64,000 nt of DNA from Lentzea albida (GCF_900111005.1 NZ_FOFV01000002.1:434001-498000); one strand, 5' to 3'; positions 41,559 through 50,482 are shown, numbered from the stretch's first letter. Made by a program: numbers and translations. Notes: generated by a model not told the origin, from the sequence alone.

Positions 41559-42510
41559 CGCGCGGCTGATCTCGACCGGCAACGTGATCGTCGACGTCGT
41601 GATGACCGTCGACCGCATCCCGGAACCGGGCGGCGACATCATCGCCAGCAGCTCGCAGATGATCGCGGGCGGCGGCCTCAACACCCTCGTCGCCGCCCGG
41701 CGCACCGGGCTGCCCGTCGTGTTCGCCGGGCAGTACGGCACCGGCCCGATGGGAGACATCGTGCGCGCCGCACTGGCCGCGAGCGGCGCCGAGATCGTCC
41801 AAACAGGACTCGAAGGCGTCGACAGCGGCTACTGCGTCGCCCTGGTCGACGCGACCGCCGAACGCACGTTCGTGACGACCGTCGGCGCCGAGGGCAGGCT
41901 GACCCGCGACGACCTGGACCGCGTGCACGTCACCGGGCACGACCTGGTCCACGTCTCCGGCTACAGCCTCGCCCACCCGGTCAACGCGGCGGCGTTGTCC
42001 GGCTGGCTGCCCGGCCTGCCCGCCGGTGCCAGGGTGATCACCGACCCGTCGCCGCTGGTCGGTGACCTCGATCCCGTGCTGCTCGACGCGGTGCTGGCCC
42101 GCACCGACGTGCTCACGGCCAACGCGCGGGAAGCGACGATCATGACCGGCGTCGCGGACCTCGCCGCCGCCGCGACCGCCCTCGTCCCGCGCATCCGCGC
42201 CGGTGGGTTCGCCGTGGTGCGCGACGGCGCGTCGGGCTGCCTGCTCGCGGGAGCGCCGATCGGCCCGCAACCGGTGCGGGTACCAGGTTTCCCGGTGCAC
42301 GCGGTCGACACCAACGGCGCCGGTGACGCGCACGCCGGGGTGCTGGCCTCGGCCCTGGCGGCCGGTCTGTCCCCGATCGCGGCGGTGCGGCGGGCCAACG
42401 CCGCCGCCGCGGTCGCCGTCACGAGGTCCGGTCCGGCCACCGGTCCGACGACCGCCGAACTCGACGCGTTCCTGCGCGACGCCGACCACCTGAAGCCCGC
42501 TTCAGGTTGA
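41551..42510 (+). CDS. PfkB-family carbohydrate kinase
   Basis: 319 residues from GTG 41551 (GTG 41545 is an alternative two codons earlier). PfkB motifs: GGGLNTLVAARRTGLPVVFAGQYGTGPMGD near the start and the ATP-site/anion-hole DTNGAGDAHAGVLASAL (catalytic Asp in GAGD) near 255-271. It overlaps the permease stop by 8 nt. It likely phosphorylates ribose or a riboside released or imported by the preceding genes, completing a short salvage route. Confidence 0.9.
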   Translation: MTDARLISTGNVIVDVVMTVDRIPEPGGDIIASSSQMIAGGGLNTLVAARRTGLPVVFAGQYGTGPMGDIVRAALAASGAEIVQTGLEGVDSGYCVALVDATAERTFVTTVGAEGRLTRDDLDRVHVTGHDLVHVSGYSLAHPVNAAALSGWLPGLPAGARVITDPSPLVGDLDPVLLDAVLARTDVLTANAREATIMTGVADLAAAATALVPRIRAGGFAVVRDGASGCLLAGAPIGPQPVRVPGFPVHAVDTNGAGDAHAGVLASALAAGLSPIAAVRRANAAAAVAVTRSGPATGPTTAELDAFLRDADHLKPASG

Positions 42511-42604
42511 GGCGCCCCGGTTTTTGCGGCCAGCGGGCCTCCTGTGGTGGACTCTGGTCAACACCGATCGGGGGGTCGGTGGGGGTGGACCCGGGGGGTC
42601 ACAG

Positions 42605-44020
42605 GTGAAGATCGATACCACGGGGTTCCGCCGTGCCACGGCAACGGCGACCACGGCAATTCTGCTGCTGACAGGAGCACTTCCGGCGGCTTCCGCGCAG
42701 CCGCAGACCGCGGCACAGCCGAACTCGGTGCCACCGGCGCTGCCGCCCGGCACCCCGCCGCCGAGGGACACGGGCGGGCCGGACGTGCCGTACGAGCCGA
42801 CCGGCAAGGGCTGCGTCACGTCCGACACCAAGAACGAACTGATCGAGCAGATGCCGTGGGGCCAGGTCCACCTGAACCTCGAGCAGGCGCACCGGTTCGC
42901 GACCGGCAAGGGCGTCAAGATCGCGATCATCGACACGGGTGTCGACCCGCGCAACCCGCGCTTCGGCGGCCGCGTCGTTCCGGCCGGTGAGTACGTCAGC
43001 GGGACCAAGAACGGCGCGGACGACTGCGACGGCCACGGCACCGAGGTGGCGGGCGTCGCGGCGGCGGCCAGGACCGAGGGCGACTTCGTCGGCGCGGCAC
43101 CGGGGGCGACGATCCTCGCGATCCGCCAGACCAGCGACCGCTTCGAGTTCAAGGGCGACGCCACCAGGGAGAAGCGGACCTCCGCCGGCAAGGTCTCGAC
43201 GCTGGCGCAGGCGATCGTGCGCGCCGCGGACCAAGACGCAGGGGTCATCAACATCTCCCTGACGAACTGCGGCACCCCCAAGGACTTCAGCGCGGACGAC
43301 CGGGCGCTGCAGGCCGCGATCCGGTACGCGGTCGACGTCAAGAACGCCGTGGTCGTGACGGCGGCGGGCAACCTCGACGCCAAGGCCGGCTGTCCACTGC
43401 AGAACAACAACATCGACTCCGCGACAGTCAGCTCGATCTCGTCGCCCGCGTGGTTCGCCGACGACGTGCTGTCGGTGGCGTCGATGGCGCGCTCCGGTGA
43501 GGTGTCGGGCTTCAGCGTCTGGGGCCCGTGGGTCAGCATCGCCGCGCCGGGTGAGGAGATCATCTCCGTCGACCCCAAGGGCACCGGCCTGACCAACGCG
43601 AACGTGAAGGCCGACGGCGTGGGGAAGATCCAGGGCACGAGTTTCGCTGCCCCGTACGTCTCGGGCATCACCGCGCTGGTGCGCGAGCGCTTCCCGGACC
43701 TCAAGGCTCGCCAGGTGATGGACCGGCTCAAGGCCACCGCGCTGCACCCCGGCAACGTGTCCGGAAGGGACCACCGGGTCGGCTTCGGCATGGTGAACCC
43801 GGTGGCCGCGCTGACCGCGGTGCTGCCCGCCGAGTCCGCCGGTTTCCCGGGCCCGCGGCCCAGGGAGATCCTCACGACCGTCACCCCGCCACCGGGTCGC
43901 GACTGGCCACCGGTGGTCGTGGCCCTGAGCGGCATCGGCATCGGTTTCGGGTTGCTGATGCTGACACTGCTCGTCCTCAACTCGATCGAGCGGCGACGGC
44001 GTGCGAAGCTCGGCGGATGA
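42605..44020 (+). CDS. mycP: Type VII secretion-associated serine protease (mycosin)
   Basis: 471 residues from GTG 42605, directly after a G-rich ribosome binding site. A signal peptide (about 1-32) is followed by a subtilisin (S8) domain with Asp in AIIDTGVDPRNP, His in DCDGHGTEVAG and Ser in QGTSFAAPYVSG. A Pro-rich stretch and one C-terminal membrane helix (VVVALSGIGIGFGLLMLTLLVL) end in RRRRAKLGG: the standard mycosin layout that anchors the protease in the membrane with the catalytic domain outside. No EccB/C/D/E core gene is near, so it is an orphan in this window; the type VII toxin cassette is about 15 kb upstream. Confidence 0.92.
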   Translation: MKIDTTGFRRATATATTAILLLTGALPAASAQPQTAAQPNSVPPALPPGTPPPRDTGGPDVPYEPTGKGCVTSDTKNELIEQMPWGQVHLNLEQAHRFATGKGVKIAIIDTGVDPRNPRFGGRVVPAGEYVSGTKNGADDCDGHGTEVAGVAAAARTEGDFVGAAPGATILAIRQTSDRFEFKGDATREKRTSAGKVSTLAQAIVRAADQDAGVINISLTNCGTPKDFSADDRALQAAIRYAVDVKNAVVVTAAGNLDAKAGCPLQNNNIDSATVSSISSPAWFADDVLSVASMARSGEVSGFSVWGPWVSIAAPGEEIISVDPKGTGLTNANVKADGVGKIQGTSFAAPYVSGITALVRERFPDLKARQVMDRLKATALHPGNVSGRDHRVGFGMVNPVAALTAVLPAESAGFPGPRPREILTTVTPPPGRDWPPVVVALSGIGIGFGLLMLTLLVLNSIERRRRAKLGG

Positions 44021-44772
44021 ACTTCAGCCACCCCGACGACCTGCGGGGCGCCACCTTCACCGACGTGAGCCTGCGTGGTGCCCGGTTCACCCGCGCGAAC
44101 TTCTCCGGCGTGGTCATGCGCGCGGTCGAGGTCGGCGGCACGGACATCGACGCGCCGTGGCTGCTCGACGGCAGGAACACGTTGCTGGTCAACGGTGTCG
44201 ACGTCACGCCGTTCGTCGACGCCGAACTCGACCGGCGCTTCCCCGGCCGCGCCGAGCGCCGCGCGCAGGACCCGGACGGGCTGCGCGCGGCGTGGGCGAA
44301 GGCGGAGACCGCCTGGGCCGCGGCGGTCGAGCGGGTCGCGGCGCTGCCACCGGGCACGCAGGACGTCTCGGTGGACGGCGAGTGGTCGTTCGCCCAGACC
44401 GTCCGGCACCTCGTCATGGCGACCGACACCTGGCTAGGCAAGGCGGTCCTCGGCCGGGAGAAGCCGTACCACCCGCTGGGGATGCCGAACGCCGAGTACG
44501 AGACCGACGGCTACGACCTGTCGGTCTTCGTCTCCGGCGTCCCGCCCTACGCCGACGTGCTGGCGGCCAGGGCCGACCGGACGGCGATGGTCCGCGACTT
44601 CCTCGCGACCGCGACGCCGGAGGACCTGGCCGTGGTGCGGGCGAACCCGTGGGGTCCCGAACACCCCGAGACCACCCTGTCGTGCCTGCACACCATCCTC
44701 GAGGAGGAGTGGGAGCACCTGCGCTACGCCACGCGCGACCTCGACACCATCACCCGCGGCTCTACTTCGTAG
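44017..44772 (+). CDS. Pentapeptide-repeat/DinB-like protein
   Basis: 251 residues; its ATG overlaps the mycosin stop (ATGA). The first 50 residues contain a few pentapeptide-type repeats (LRGATFTDVSLRGARFTRANFSG). From about residue 88 it is a DinB-like four-helix bundle with candidate metal His residues in TVRHLVMATDTWL and LHTILEEEWEHLRYA. DinB-like proteins are often thiol S-transferases (mycothiol or bacillithiol dependent). The last residues (GSTS) are encoded by a repeat copy of the 3' end of the neighbouring ABC permease gene, so the natural C-terminus may have been altered. Confidence 0.8.
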   Translation: MNFSHPDDLRGATFTDVSLRGARFTRANFSGVVMRAVEVGGTDIDAPWLLDGRNTLLVNGVDVTPFVDAELDRRFPGRAERRAQDPDGLRAAWAKAETAWAAAVERVAALPPGTQDVSVDGEWSFAQTVRHLVMATDTWLGKAVLGREKPYHPLGMPNAEYETDGYDLSVFVSGVPPYADVLAARADRTAMVRDFLATATPEDLAVVRANPWGPEHPETTLSCLHTILEEEWEHLRYATRDLDTITRGSTS

Positions 44773-45002
44773 ACCCGGCCGGCACTTCCTGCACGAGGCG
44801 ACGACCACGACCGACGAGCTCGACGCGTTCCTCCACGATCAGCAACGGCAGCGGCCGCCGGCACCTCGGTGCGAGGTCAGCCAGCGGACCGCGGCGCAGC
44901 CGCGGGAACAGCCTTCCGCCGATCCTTCTCACGACCGCGGACCTCCATGCGGACGCGGGGGAAGCTCTACTTCGTGGACCCGGCCAGCACCCCCTGCACG
45001 AA
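44759..45002. repeat. Imperfect direct repeat of the permease 3' end
   Basis: The 38-nt stretch at 44759-44796 is repeated at 44964-45001 with about five substitutions (GCTCTACTTCGTaGACCC versus GCTCTACTTCGTgGACCC). The right copy encodes the last residues (VLAGSTK) and stop of the minus-strand ABC permease; the left copy, 205 bp away, ends the DinB-like gene on the plus strand. The 167 bp between have no convincing gene. It looks like a decayed duplication of the permease's 3' end. Confidence 0.7.
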
Positions 45003-45872
45003 GTACTTCTGGAACACCAGGAACACCGCCAACGGCACGACCATCGACAGGAACGCACCGGTCGACAACATGTCGATGTTGGTGCCGAACTGCCGCAGCT
45101 GGGCCCGCAGCGCCACCGTGATCGGCGCCGAGTCCTGGTCCGCGAACACCAGCGCCACCAGCAGGTCGTTCCACACCCAGAGGAACTGGAAGATCGTCAG
45201 CGACGCGATCGCCGGCTTCGCCACTGGCAGGATGACGCGCTTGAAGATCACCCACTCCGTGGCGCCGTCCATCCGCGCGGCCTCGATCAGGTCGCGCGGG
45301 ATGCCGGTGAAGAAGTTGCGCAGCAGGAAGATGGCGAACGGCAGGCCGAACGCGACGTGGAACAGCACCACGCCGGTGATCGTGCCGAACAGGCCGAGCG
45401 CGCCGAACAGCTTCGCCACCGGGATCAGCGCCACCTGGATCGGCATGACGAGCAGCCCGACCACGACGACCGTCAGCGTCTCGCGGCCCGGGAACTCGAT
45501 CCACGCCAGGGCGTACGAGGCCAGCGACGCCATCACGACGACCAGAACCGTTGCGGGCACGGCGATGTAGAAGGTGTTGAGGAACGACTGCCACACCGCC
45601 TGGTTCGCCACCAGGTCGGCGTAGTTGGCCAGCGTCAGCTCGGCGGGCTTGGTGAACACGGTCCACCAGCCGCTCGCGGTGTTGGCCGACTCGTCGCGCA
45701 ACGACGCGATCAGCAGACCGAACACCGGGACGAGCCAGAAGACGGCCACCAGGGCGAGCACGACCTGCACGACCCCGTTGCCGAGCCTCGACACCAGCCG
45801 CGTCAGGAAGCCCCGCTTCGGTGCTCCCGAGACCGGCACGTCGATGCGGACCTCGTCCGCCACAGCAGTCAC
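44967..45872 (-). CDS. Carbohydrate ABC transporter permease (MalG type)
   Basis: 301 residues from GTG 45872, overlapping the stop of the partner permease (GTGA). Six membrane helices; the EAA loop is EAARMDGATEWVIFKRVILPVAKPAIASL (about 205-233), which docks on the ATPase. The start includes LVALVAVFWLVPVFGLLIASLRDES and the end FLVFQKYFVQGVLAGSTK is typical of this family. Last gene of the minus-strand operon ATPase, binding protein, MalF-type, MalG-type. Sugar unknown. Confidence 0.92.
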   Translation of the reverse strand: MTAVADEVRIDVPVSGAPKRGFLTRLVSRLGNGVVQVVLALVAVFWLVPVFGLLIASLRDESANTASGWWTVFTKPAELTLANYADLVANQAVWQSFLNTFYIAVPATVLVVVMASLASYALAWIEFPGRETLTVVVVGLLVMPIQVALIPVAKLFGALGLFGTITGVVLFHVAFGLPFAIFLLRNFFTGIPRDLIEAARMDGATEWVIFKRVILPVAKPAIASLTIFQFLWVWNDLLVALVFADQDSAPITVALRAQLRQFGTNIDMLSTGAFLSMVVPLAVFLVFQKYFVQGVLAGSTK

Positions 45873-47179
45873 GACCGCTCCCGTCGGAATCGGCGGATGT
45901 TGAACAGCATCGCGGGCGCCACCAGCAGGAACAGGATCACCGCGAGCGCGCTGCCCGCCCCCTGGTCGCCGCCGGTGCCGAAGGACACCTGCCACATCTG
46001 CAGGGCCAGCACGTTGGCCTCGGACTGCACCGAGCCCGGCGCGATGACGAACACCAGCTCGAAGATCTTCAACACGTTGATCACGAGGGTCACGAACACC
46101 ACCAGCAGCACCGGCGAGAGCAGCGGGATGGTGACGCGTTTGAACACCTGCCACTCCGTCGCGCCGTCGACCCGCGCGGCCTCCAGCGCGTCACGCGGGA
46201 TCGCCGACAGGCCCGCGGCGATGAACGTGATCGCGAACCCGGTCATGATCCAGATCCAGGACGAGATGATCACCGGGGTGATGAACGACGGCCCGAGCCA
46301 CGTCAGGCCGCGGAACGGCAGCGCGAAGTTCTCGGGAGGCAGCCGCACGGTGACGTCACCGGCGCCGAGGTCGGGGAAGGTGAACCTGCCGTCGTCGCCG
46401 GTCGTGGTGCGGGCGACGACCTGCCCGTCCCGCACCGCTTCCACGGCCACGCCCGGCAGGCCGCGCTCGGTCGGGTCGACGGCGCCCGCCCTGCCGCCGA
46501 TCGACACGTCGAGCCACAGCACACCGCGCAACTCCCCCGTGCCGGCGGTCGGCGGGGAGGCCGGCAGCGCCTGCGGCGGCACGTCCTGCGGTGGATACCC
46601 GATGAGCGGCAACGAGATCGTGTCGCCCGCCCGCGACGGCCGGATCGCGGTGAAGCCCGCTTCCGTTGCGGCGTAACCGTCCCTTGGCCGCGCACCGGGG
46701 TACTGCGAGGCCGGGCTGAAGACGTCGTGCACACCCACCACGACCGCGTTCACGACGCCCTGGTTCGGCGCCTCCTCGTACACGAGCCGGAAGATGATGC
46801 CGGAGGCGAACAACGAGATCGCCATGGGCATGAACAGCACGAGCCGGAACGCCGTCGCCCACTTGATGCGTTCGGTCAGCACGGCGAGGATCAGGCCGAT
46901 GCCGGTGACGGCGGCTGGGGCTACCACCACCCAGATCACGTTGTTGCGGAACGCGATCAGCGTGCGCGGGTCGGTGAACGTCTCGACGTAGTTGCCCAGG
47001 CCGACGAACTCGTCACCCGAGGCGTCGAAGAAGCTGCGGATCAGCGAGTACACCAGCGGGTACAGCACCAGCGCCGCGAGCACCACCAGTGCGGGGAGCA
47101 GGAACGGGATCGCCTGCCGGGGCGAGCGCCCCGGCGCGGCGTCCACGTTCGGACTGAAACTCCGCTTCCTTGACGTCAT
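45869..47179 (-). CDS. Carbohydrate ABC transporter permease (MalF type) with an inserted extracytoplasmic domain
   Basis: 436 residues from ATG 47179 (ATGA overlap with the binding-protein gene). The membrane part is normal (AIPFLLPALVVLAALVLYPLVYSLIRSFF; EAA loop EAARVDGATEWQVFKRVTIPLLSPVLL), but about 145 residues (about 151-295) are inserted after helix 3. They include GVLWLDVSIGGRAG...RGLPGVAVEAVRDGQVVARTTTGDDGRFTFPDLGAGDVTVRLPP, a carboxypeptidase-regulatory-like/Cna-B-like beta sandwich that must lie outside the membrane. It could contact the binding protein or the cell wall. Similar permeases occur in other actinomycetes, so this is a family trait rather than an error. Confidence 0.9.
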   Translation of the reverse strand: MTSRKRSFSPNVDAAPGRSPRQAIPFLLPALVVLAALVLYPLVYSLIRSFFDASGDEFVGLGNYVETFTDPRTLIAFRNNVIWVVVAPAAVTGIGLILAVLTERIKWATAFRLVLFMPMAISLFASGIIFRLVYEEAPNQGVVNAVVVGVHDVFSPASQYPGARPRDGYAATEAGFTAIRPSRAGDTISLPLIGYPPQDVPPQALPASPPTAGTGELRGVLWLDVSIGGRAGAVDPTERGLPGVAVEAVRDGQVVARTTTGDDGRFTFPDLGAGDVTVRLPPENFALPFRGLTWLGPSFITPVIISSWIWIMTGFAITFIAAGLSAIPRDALEAARVDGATEWQVFKRVTIPLLSPVLLVVFVTLVINVLKIFELVFVIAPGSVQSEANVLALQMWQVSFGTGGDQGAGSALAVILFLLVAPAMLFNIRRFRRERS

Positions 47180-48456
47180 GCGCCGTAGGCCTTCGCCGCG
47201 TTCGCTTCCAGGCGCGCCATGATGCCGTCGACGTTCTTCGGGTCGGCCAGGAAGTCCTGCAGGTCCTTCCACTCCCCCGCGCCCTTCGTGCCGCCGAACG
47301 CGGCCGGTGCGAGGTCGGACATGTCGAACCGGACGTTGTCCCCGGCGTCGACGATCCGCCGCGCGAGGTCCTGCGTCACGGCGTCCGGGTACGCGCTCTC
47401 CGGGATGTCCTTGTTGGGCGAGAGGAACCCGCCGAGCTCGGCCCACACCTTGCCGGACTCCGGTGAGGCCAGGTACTTCATCAGCTCGGTGGTCGCCTTG
47501 TCGTCCTTGAACTGCACGGCCATGTCACCACCGGCGACGACGGCGTCCTTGCTGCCCGCGACCGACGGGAACGGGAAGAACTTGGCGTCCTGGCCGACCT
47601 TCGCCTTGGTGTTGGTCGTGATGATGCTCGCGACGAAGTCCGCCTCGAACACCATGGCGGCACCGGAGGGCTCGCCGAAGACGGTGATGACGGACTTCGG
47701 GAACTCCGTCTGCAGCGCGCCGGGCGCGATCAGGGTCGGGTCGCCCCAGAGCTTCGCCAGCTCCTCCAACGCCTTGCGCACGGTCGGGTCGGTCCACGGG
47801 ATCTCGTGCTTCGCGAGCTTGTCGTAGTTCTCCGGGCCCGCGGTGCGCAGGTAGACGTTCTCGAACCAGTCGGTGAGCGTCCAGCCGTCCGCACCGCCGA
47901 CCGACACCGGCGCGAGACCCGTCTCGGAGATCGCCTTGCTGACCTTGATCAGCTCGTCCCACGTCGCGGGCGGCGTGGCACCGACCTGCTGGAAGGCCTT
48001 CTCGCTGTACCAGAACGCGGACTTGTTGGCCGTCTTGAAGGTGAAGCCGTAGAGCTTGCCGTCGACGCTGCCGAGCTGCTTCCACACGGCCGCGTTGTGG
48101 TCGGTGACCGCCTTCTCGACGTCGGCGCCCACGGGCTTCAGCGCCCCCGCCTTGGCGAACTGGGCGACGAGACCGGGTTGCGCGATCAGCGCGACGTTCG
48201 GCGGTGTGCCGCCCGAGATCCTGGTCTGCACCACAGTCGGCAGCTCGTCCCCGGCGGGTGTGTACCTGACCTCGGCGCCCGTCTTGTCGGTGAACACCTT
48301 CAGCACCTGCTCGAAGGCCTTCTGCTCGTCGCCGGTCCATGGTCCGACGACCTCGACGGTCTGCCCCTTGAGGTCTTCAGAAGTCCCGGTTCCCGCGGCA
48401 CCTCCGGAGCACGCGGCGGCGGTGAGTGCGAGCAGCGCGATCCATTGCTTCCCCAT
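47176..48456 (-). CDS. Extracellular sugar-binding lipoprotein of ABC transporter
   Basis: 426 residues from ATG 48456. A short lipoprotein signal (MGKQWIALLALTAAAC) has its lipobox Cys at about 16. The fold is SBP_bac_1 type: VEVVGPWTGDEQKAFEQVLKVFTDKTGAEVRYTPAG, FTFKTANKSAFWYSEKAFQQVGATPPATWDELI, MKYLASPESGKVW. Residues of the sugar site cannot be assigned; the alpha-glucoside-binding (AglE-like) group is the closest by eye. Encoded between the ATPase and the MalF-type permease. Confidence 0.9.
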   Translation of the reverse strand: MGKQWIALLALTAAACSGGAAGTGTSEDLKGQTVEVVGPWTGDEQKAFEQVLKVFTDKTGAEVRYTPAGDELPTVVQTRISGGTPPNVALIAQPGLVAQFAKAGALKPVGADVEKAVTDHNAAVWKQLGSVDGKLYGFTFKTANKSAFWYSEKAFQQVGATPPATWDELIKVSKAISETGLAPVSVGGADGWTLTDWFENVYLRTAGPENYDKLAKHEIPWTDPTVRKALEELAKLWGDPTLIAPGALQTEFPKSVITVFGEPSGAAMVFEADFVASIITTNTKAKVGQDAKFFPFPSVAGSKDAVVAGGDMAVQFKDDKATTELMKYLASPESGKVWAELGGFLSPNKDIPESAYPDAVTQDLARRIVDAGDNVRFDMSDLAPAAFGGTKGAGEWKDLQDFLADPKNVDGIMARLEANAAKAYGA

Positions 48457-48466
48457 TGAAGCTCTC

Positions 48467-49663
48467 CTACTTCCAGATCGAGGACCCGGTGGCCGGGTCG
48501 AAGAAGTGCAGCCGGGAGGTGTCCACCCGGGCGGCGACGGGTTGTCCTTCGTAGATGCGGGTGCGCGGGCTGAACCGTCCGACGAGGACGGTCCCCTTGC
48601 CGCCGGTGCCGGGCAGGTCGTCGGTGCCCGCGTCCCTGGCCAGCTCACGGGTGTCGTCGGTGACGACGGGCGGGACGTCGACCGGGAAGTGCACGAGCAC
48701 GTCGGACCCCATCGCTTCGACCAGATCGGCGACGGAGTGCAGGATCTCGCCCTCCTGCGCGTCGGCCAGGGCGGTGTCCTCCATGTCCTCCGGGCGGATG
48801 CCGACCACGACGTCGCCGCCGACGTACTGCTCGAGCTTCGGGCGTTGGCGCGGCACGGACTCCGGCAGCAGCAACGCGTCGGAGCCGAGCGAGACCCAGA
48901 ACCGGTCGTCGCCGTCCCGGTCGAGCTTCGCGGACACGAGGTTCATGCCCGGCGAGCCGATGAAGCCCGCGACGAACAGGTTGACCGGCCGGTCGTAGAG
49001 CTCCTGGGGCGGGCCGACCTGCTGGAGCACCCCGCGGCGCATGACGGCCACGCGGTCGCCGAGCGTCATGGCCTCGGTCTGGTCGTGCGTGACGTACACG
49101 GTCGTCACGCCGATCTCGCGCTGGATCCGCGCGATCTGCGCCCGCATCTGGACGCGCAGCTTGGCGTCCAGGTTGGACAGCGGCTCGTCCATCAGGAACG
49201 CCTGCGGGGCCCGCACGATCGCCCGGCCCATGGCGACGCGCTGCCGTTGCCCGCCGGAGAGGTTGCGGGGCTTGCGGCCGAGGTGCTCGGTTAGTTCGAG
49301 GACCTCGGCGACCTCGCGCACGCGGTGGTCGATCTCGGACTTGGGGAGCTTGCGCAGCGTGAGACCGAACGCGATGTTGTCGTACACGTTCAGGTGCGGG
49401 TAGAGCGCGTAGGACTGGAACACCATCGCAACATCGCGATCACGGGACGGCACGTCGTTCACGACCTGCTCACCGATGTGGATCGTGCCTTCGGTGATCT
49501 GCTCGAGCCCGGCGATCATGCGCAGCGCCGTCGTCTTGCCGCAGCCCGACGGGCCCACGAGCACCAGGAACTCGCCGTCGCGGATCTCCAGGTTGAGGTC
49601 GGTGACGGCACGGGTGCCGTCACCGTAGGCCTTGCCCAGCCCCGTCAGAACGACTTCTGCCAC
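48467..49663 (-). CDS. Sugar ABC transporter ATP-binding protein (UgpC/MsmK type)
   Basis: 398 residues from GTG 49663 (GTG 49669 possible; the purine run GGGGAG fits the inner start better). Complete ABC motifs: Walker A GPSGCGKTT, signature LSGGQRQR, Walker B AFLMDEP, switch His in VYVTHDQTEAMTLGDR. A C-terminal TOBE/MalK-like regulatory domain starts near 240 (VGIRPEDMED). First gene of the operon and its dedicated ATPase, so this importer does not depend on a shared ATPase. Confidence 0.93.
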   Translation of the reverse strand: MAEVVLTGLGKAYGDGTRAVTDLNLEIRDGEFLVLVGPSGCGKTTALRMIAGLEQITEGTIHIGEQVVNDVPSRDRDVAMVFQSYALYPHLNVYDNIAFGLTLRKLPKSEIDHRVREVAEVLELTEHLGRKPRNLSGGQRQRVAMGRAIVRAPQAFLMDEPLSNLDAKLRVQMRAQIARIQREIGVTTVYVTHDQTEAMTLGDRVAVMRRGVLQQVGPPQELYDRPVNLFVAGFIGSPGMNLVSAKLDRDGDDRFWVSLGSDALLLPESVPRQRPKLEQYVGGDVVVGIRPEDMEDTALADAQEGEILHSVADLVEAMGSDVLVHFPVDVPPVVTDDTRELARDAGTDDLPGTGGKGTVLVGRFSPRTRIYEGQPVAARVDTSRLHFFDPATGSSIWK

Positions 49664-49795
49664 GCCCACTCCCCGGTTCGGTGTGCTGCAGACCGTAGAG
49701 GCGGCAGCCCTAAGGGAGATTTAAGGACGTAGCACGATCGAGATAAGCTCCCGCCCCCTCTCCCCATCGGCGGGTTCGCTGCTTACCCTGCGTGT

Positions 49796-50482
49796 ATGTC
49801 GAAGGTGCTGGTGGTCGAGGACGACCCGGTGGTCCAGGCGGCGCTCGTGCACGCGCTGACCGACCTCGGGCACGTCGTGCAGGCCGTCGGCACCGCCGTG
49901 GCCGCGTTGCGCGAGGCGGGCACGTCGGAGCTCGACCTGGTGATCCTCGACCTGGGGCTGCCGGACCTCGACGGCGTCGCCGCCCTGCGCATGCTGCGCG
50001 GCGTGAGCAACGTCCCGGTCATCGTGGCGACGGCGCGGGGTGCCGAGAGCTCGGTCGTGAGCACGCTGAACGCGGGCGCGGACGACTACATCGTCAAACC
50101 GTTCTCGGCCGAGCACCTGGCCGCGCGGATCAACGCCCTGCTGCGCCGCACGGGCACCGGTACGACCGCGTCCGCCGACCTCCTCGCGCTGGGCGACCTC
50201 CGCATCGACCTCGCGCAGCGCCTGGCGTCGCTCGGCGAGTCCGCTCTCGCGCTGAGCAGGCGGGAGTTCGACATGCTCGCCTACCTCGCGCAACGGCCGG
50301 GGCGGGTGATCTCGCGCCGTGAACTGATCCAGGCCGTGTGGGGCAACCCGTACGTCGGCGACGACAAGACGATCGACGTCCACGCGTCCTGGTTGCGGCG
50401 CAAGCTCGGTGAGACGGCGGCCCACCCCCGTTACCTGCACACGGTCCGGGGCGTCGGGTTCAAGCTGGCGGCGCCCGGATGA
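49796..50482 (+). CDS. OmpR/PhoB-family response regulator
   Basis: 228 residues from ATG 49796. Receiver domain (1-120) with acidic pocket E8-D9-D10, phosphorylation site Asp52 in VILDLGLPD, TAR (about 84) and K in VKPFSAEHLAARI. The winged-helix trans_reg_C domain (about 130-225) reads LSRREFDMLAYLAQRPGRVISRRELIQAVWG and IDVHASWLRRKLGETAAHPRYLHTVRGVGFKL. Its stop overlaps the kinase start (ATGA), so the two form one system. It points away from the sugar ABC operon across a 132-bp spacer, but nothing links the two functionally. Confidence 0.93.
   Translation: MSKVLVVEDDPVVQAALVHALTDLGHVVQAVGTAVAALREAGTSELDLVILDLGLPDLDGVAALRMLRGVSNVPVIVATARGAESSVVSTLNAGADDYIVKPFSAEHLAARINALLRRTGTGTTASADLLALGDLRIDLAQRLASLGESALALSRREFDMLAYLAQRPGRVISRRELIQAVWGNPYVGDDKTIDVHASWLRRKLGETAAHPRYLHTVRGVGFKLAAPG

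Noticed and set aside
38583..41759. Very long open frame on the minus strand (over 1000 codons)
   Set aside because: Antisense to the clear GntR, ADP-ribosylglycohydrolase, permease and kinase genes; composition is Arg/Asp/His-rich without any domain, as expected for shadows in GC-rich DNA.
44762..45058. Minus-strand frame next to the permease end as a LacI-gene remnant
   Set aside because: Only the duplicated permease tail is recognisable; the rest does not match LacI C-termini convincingly.
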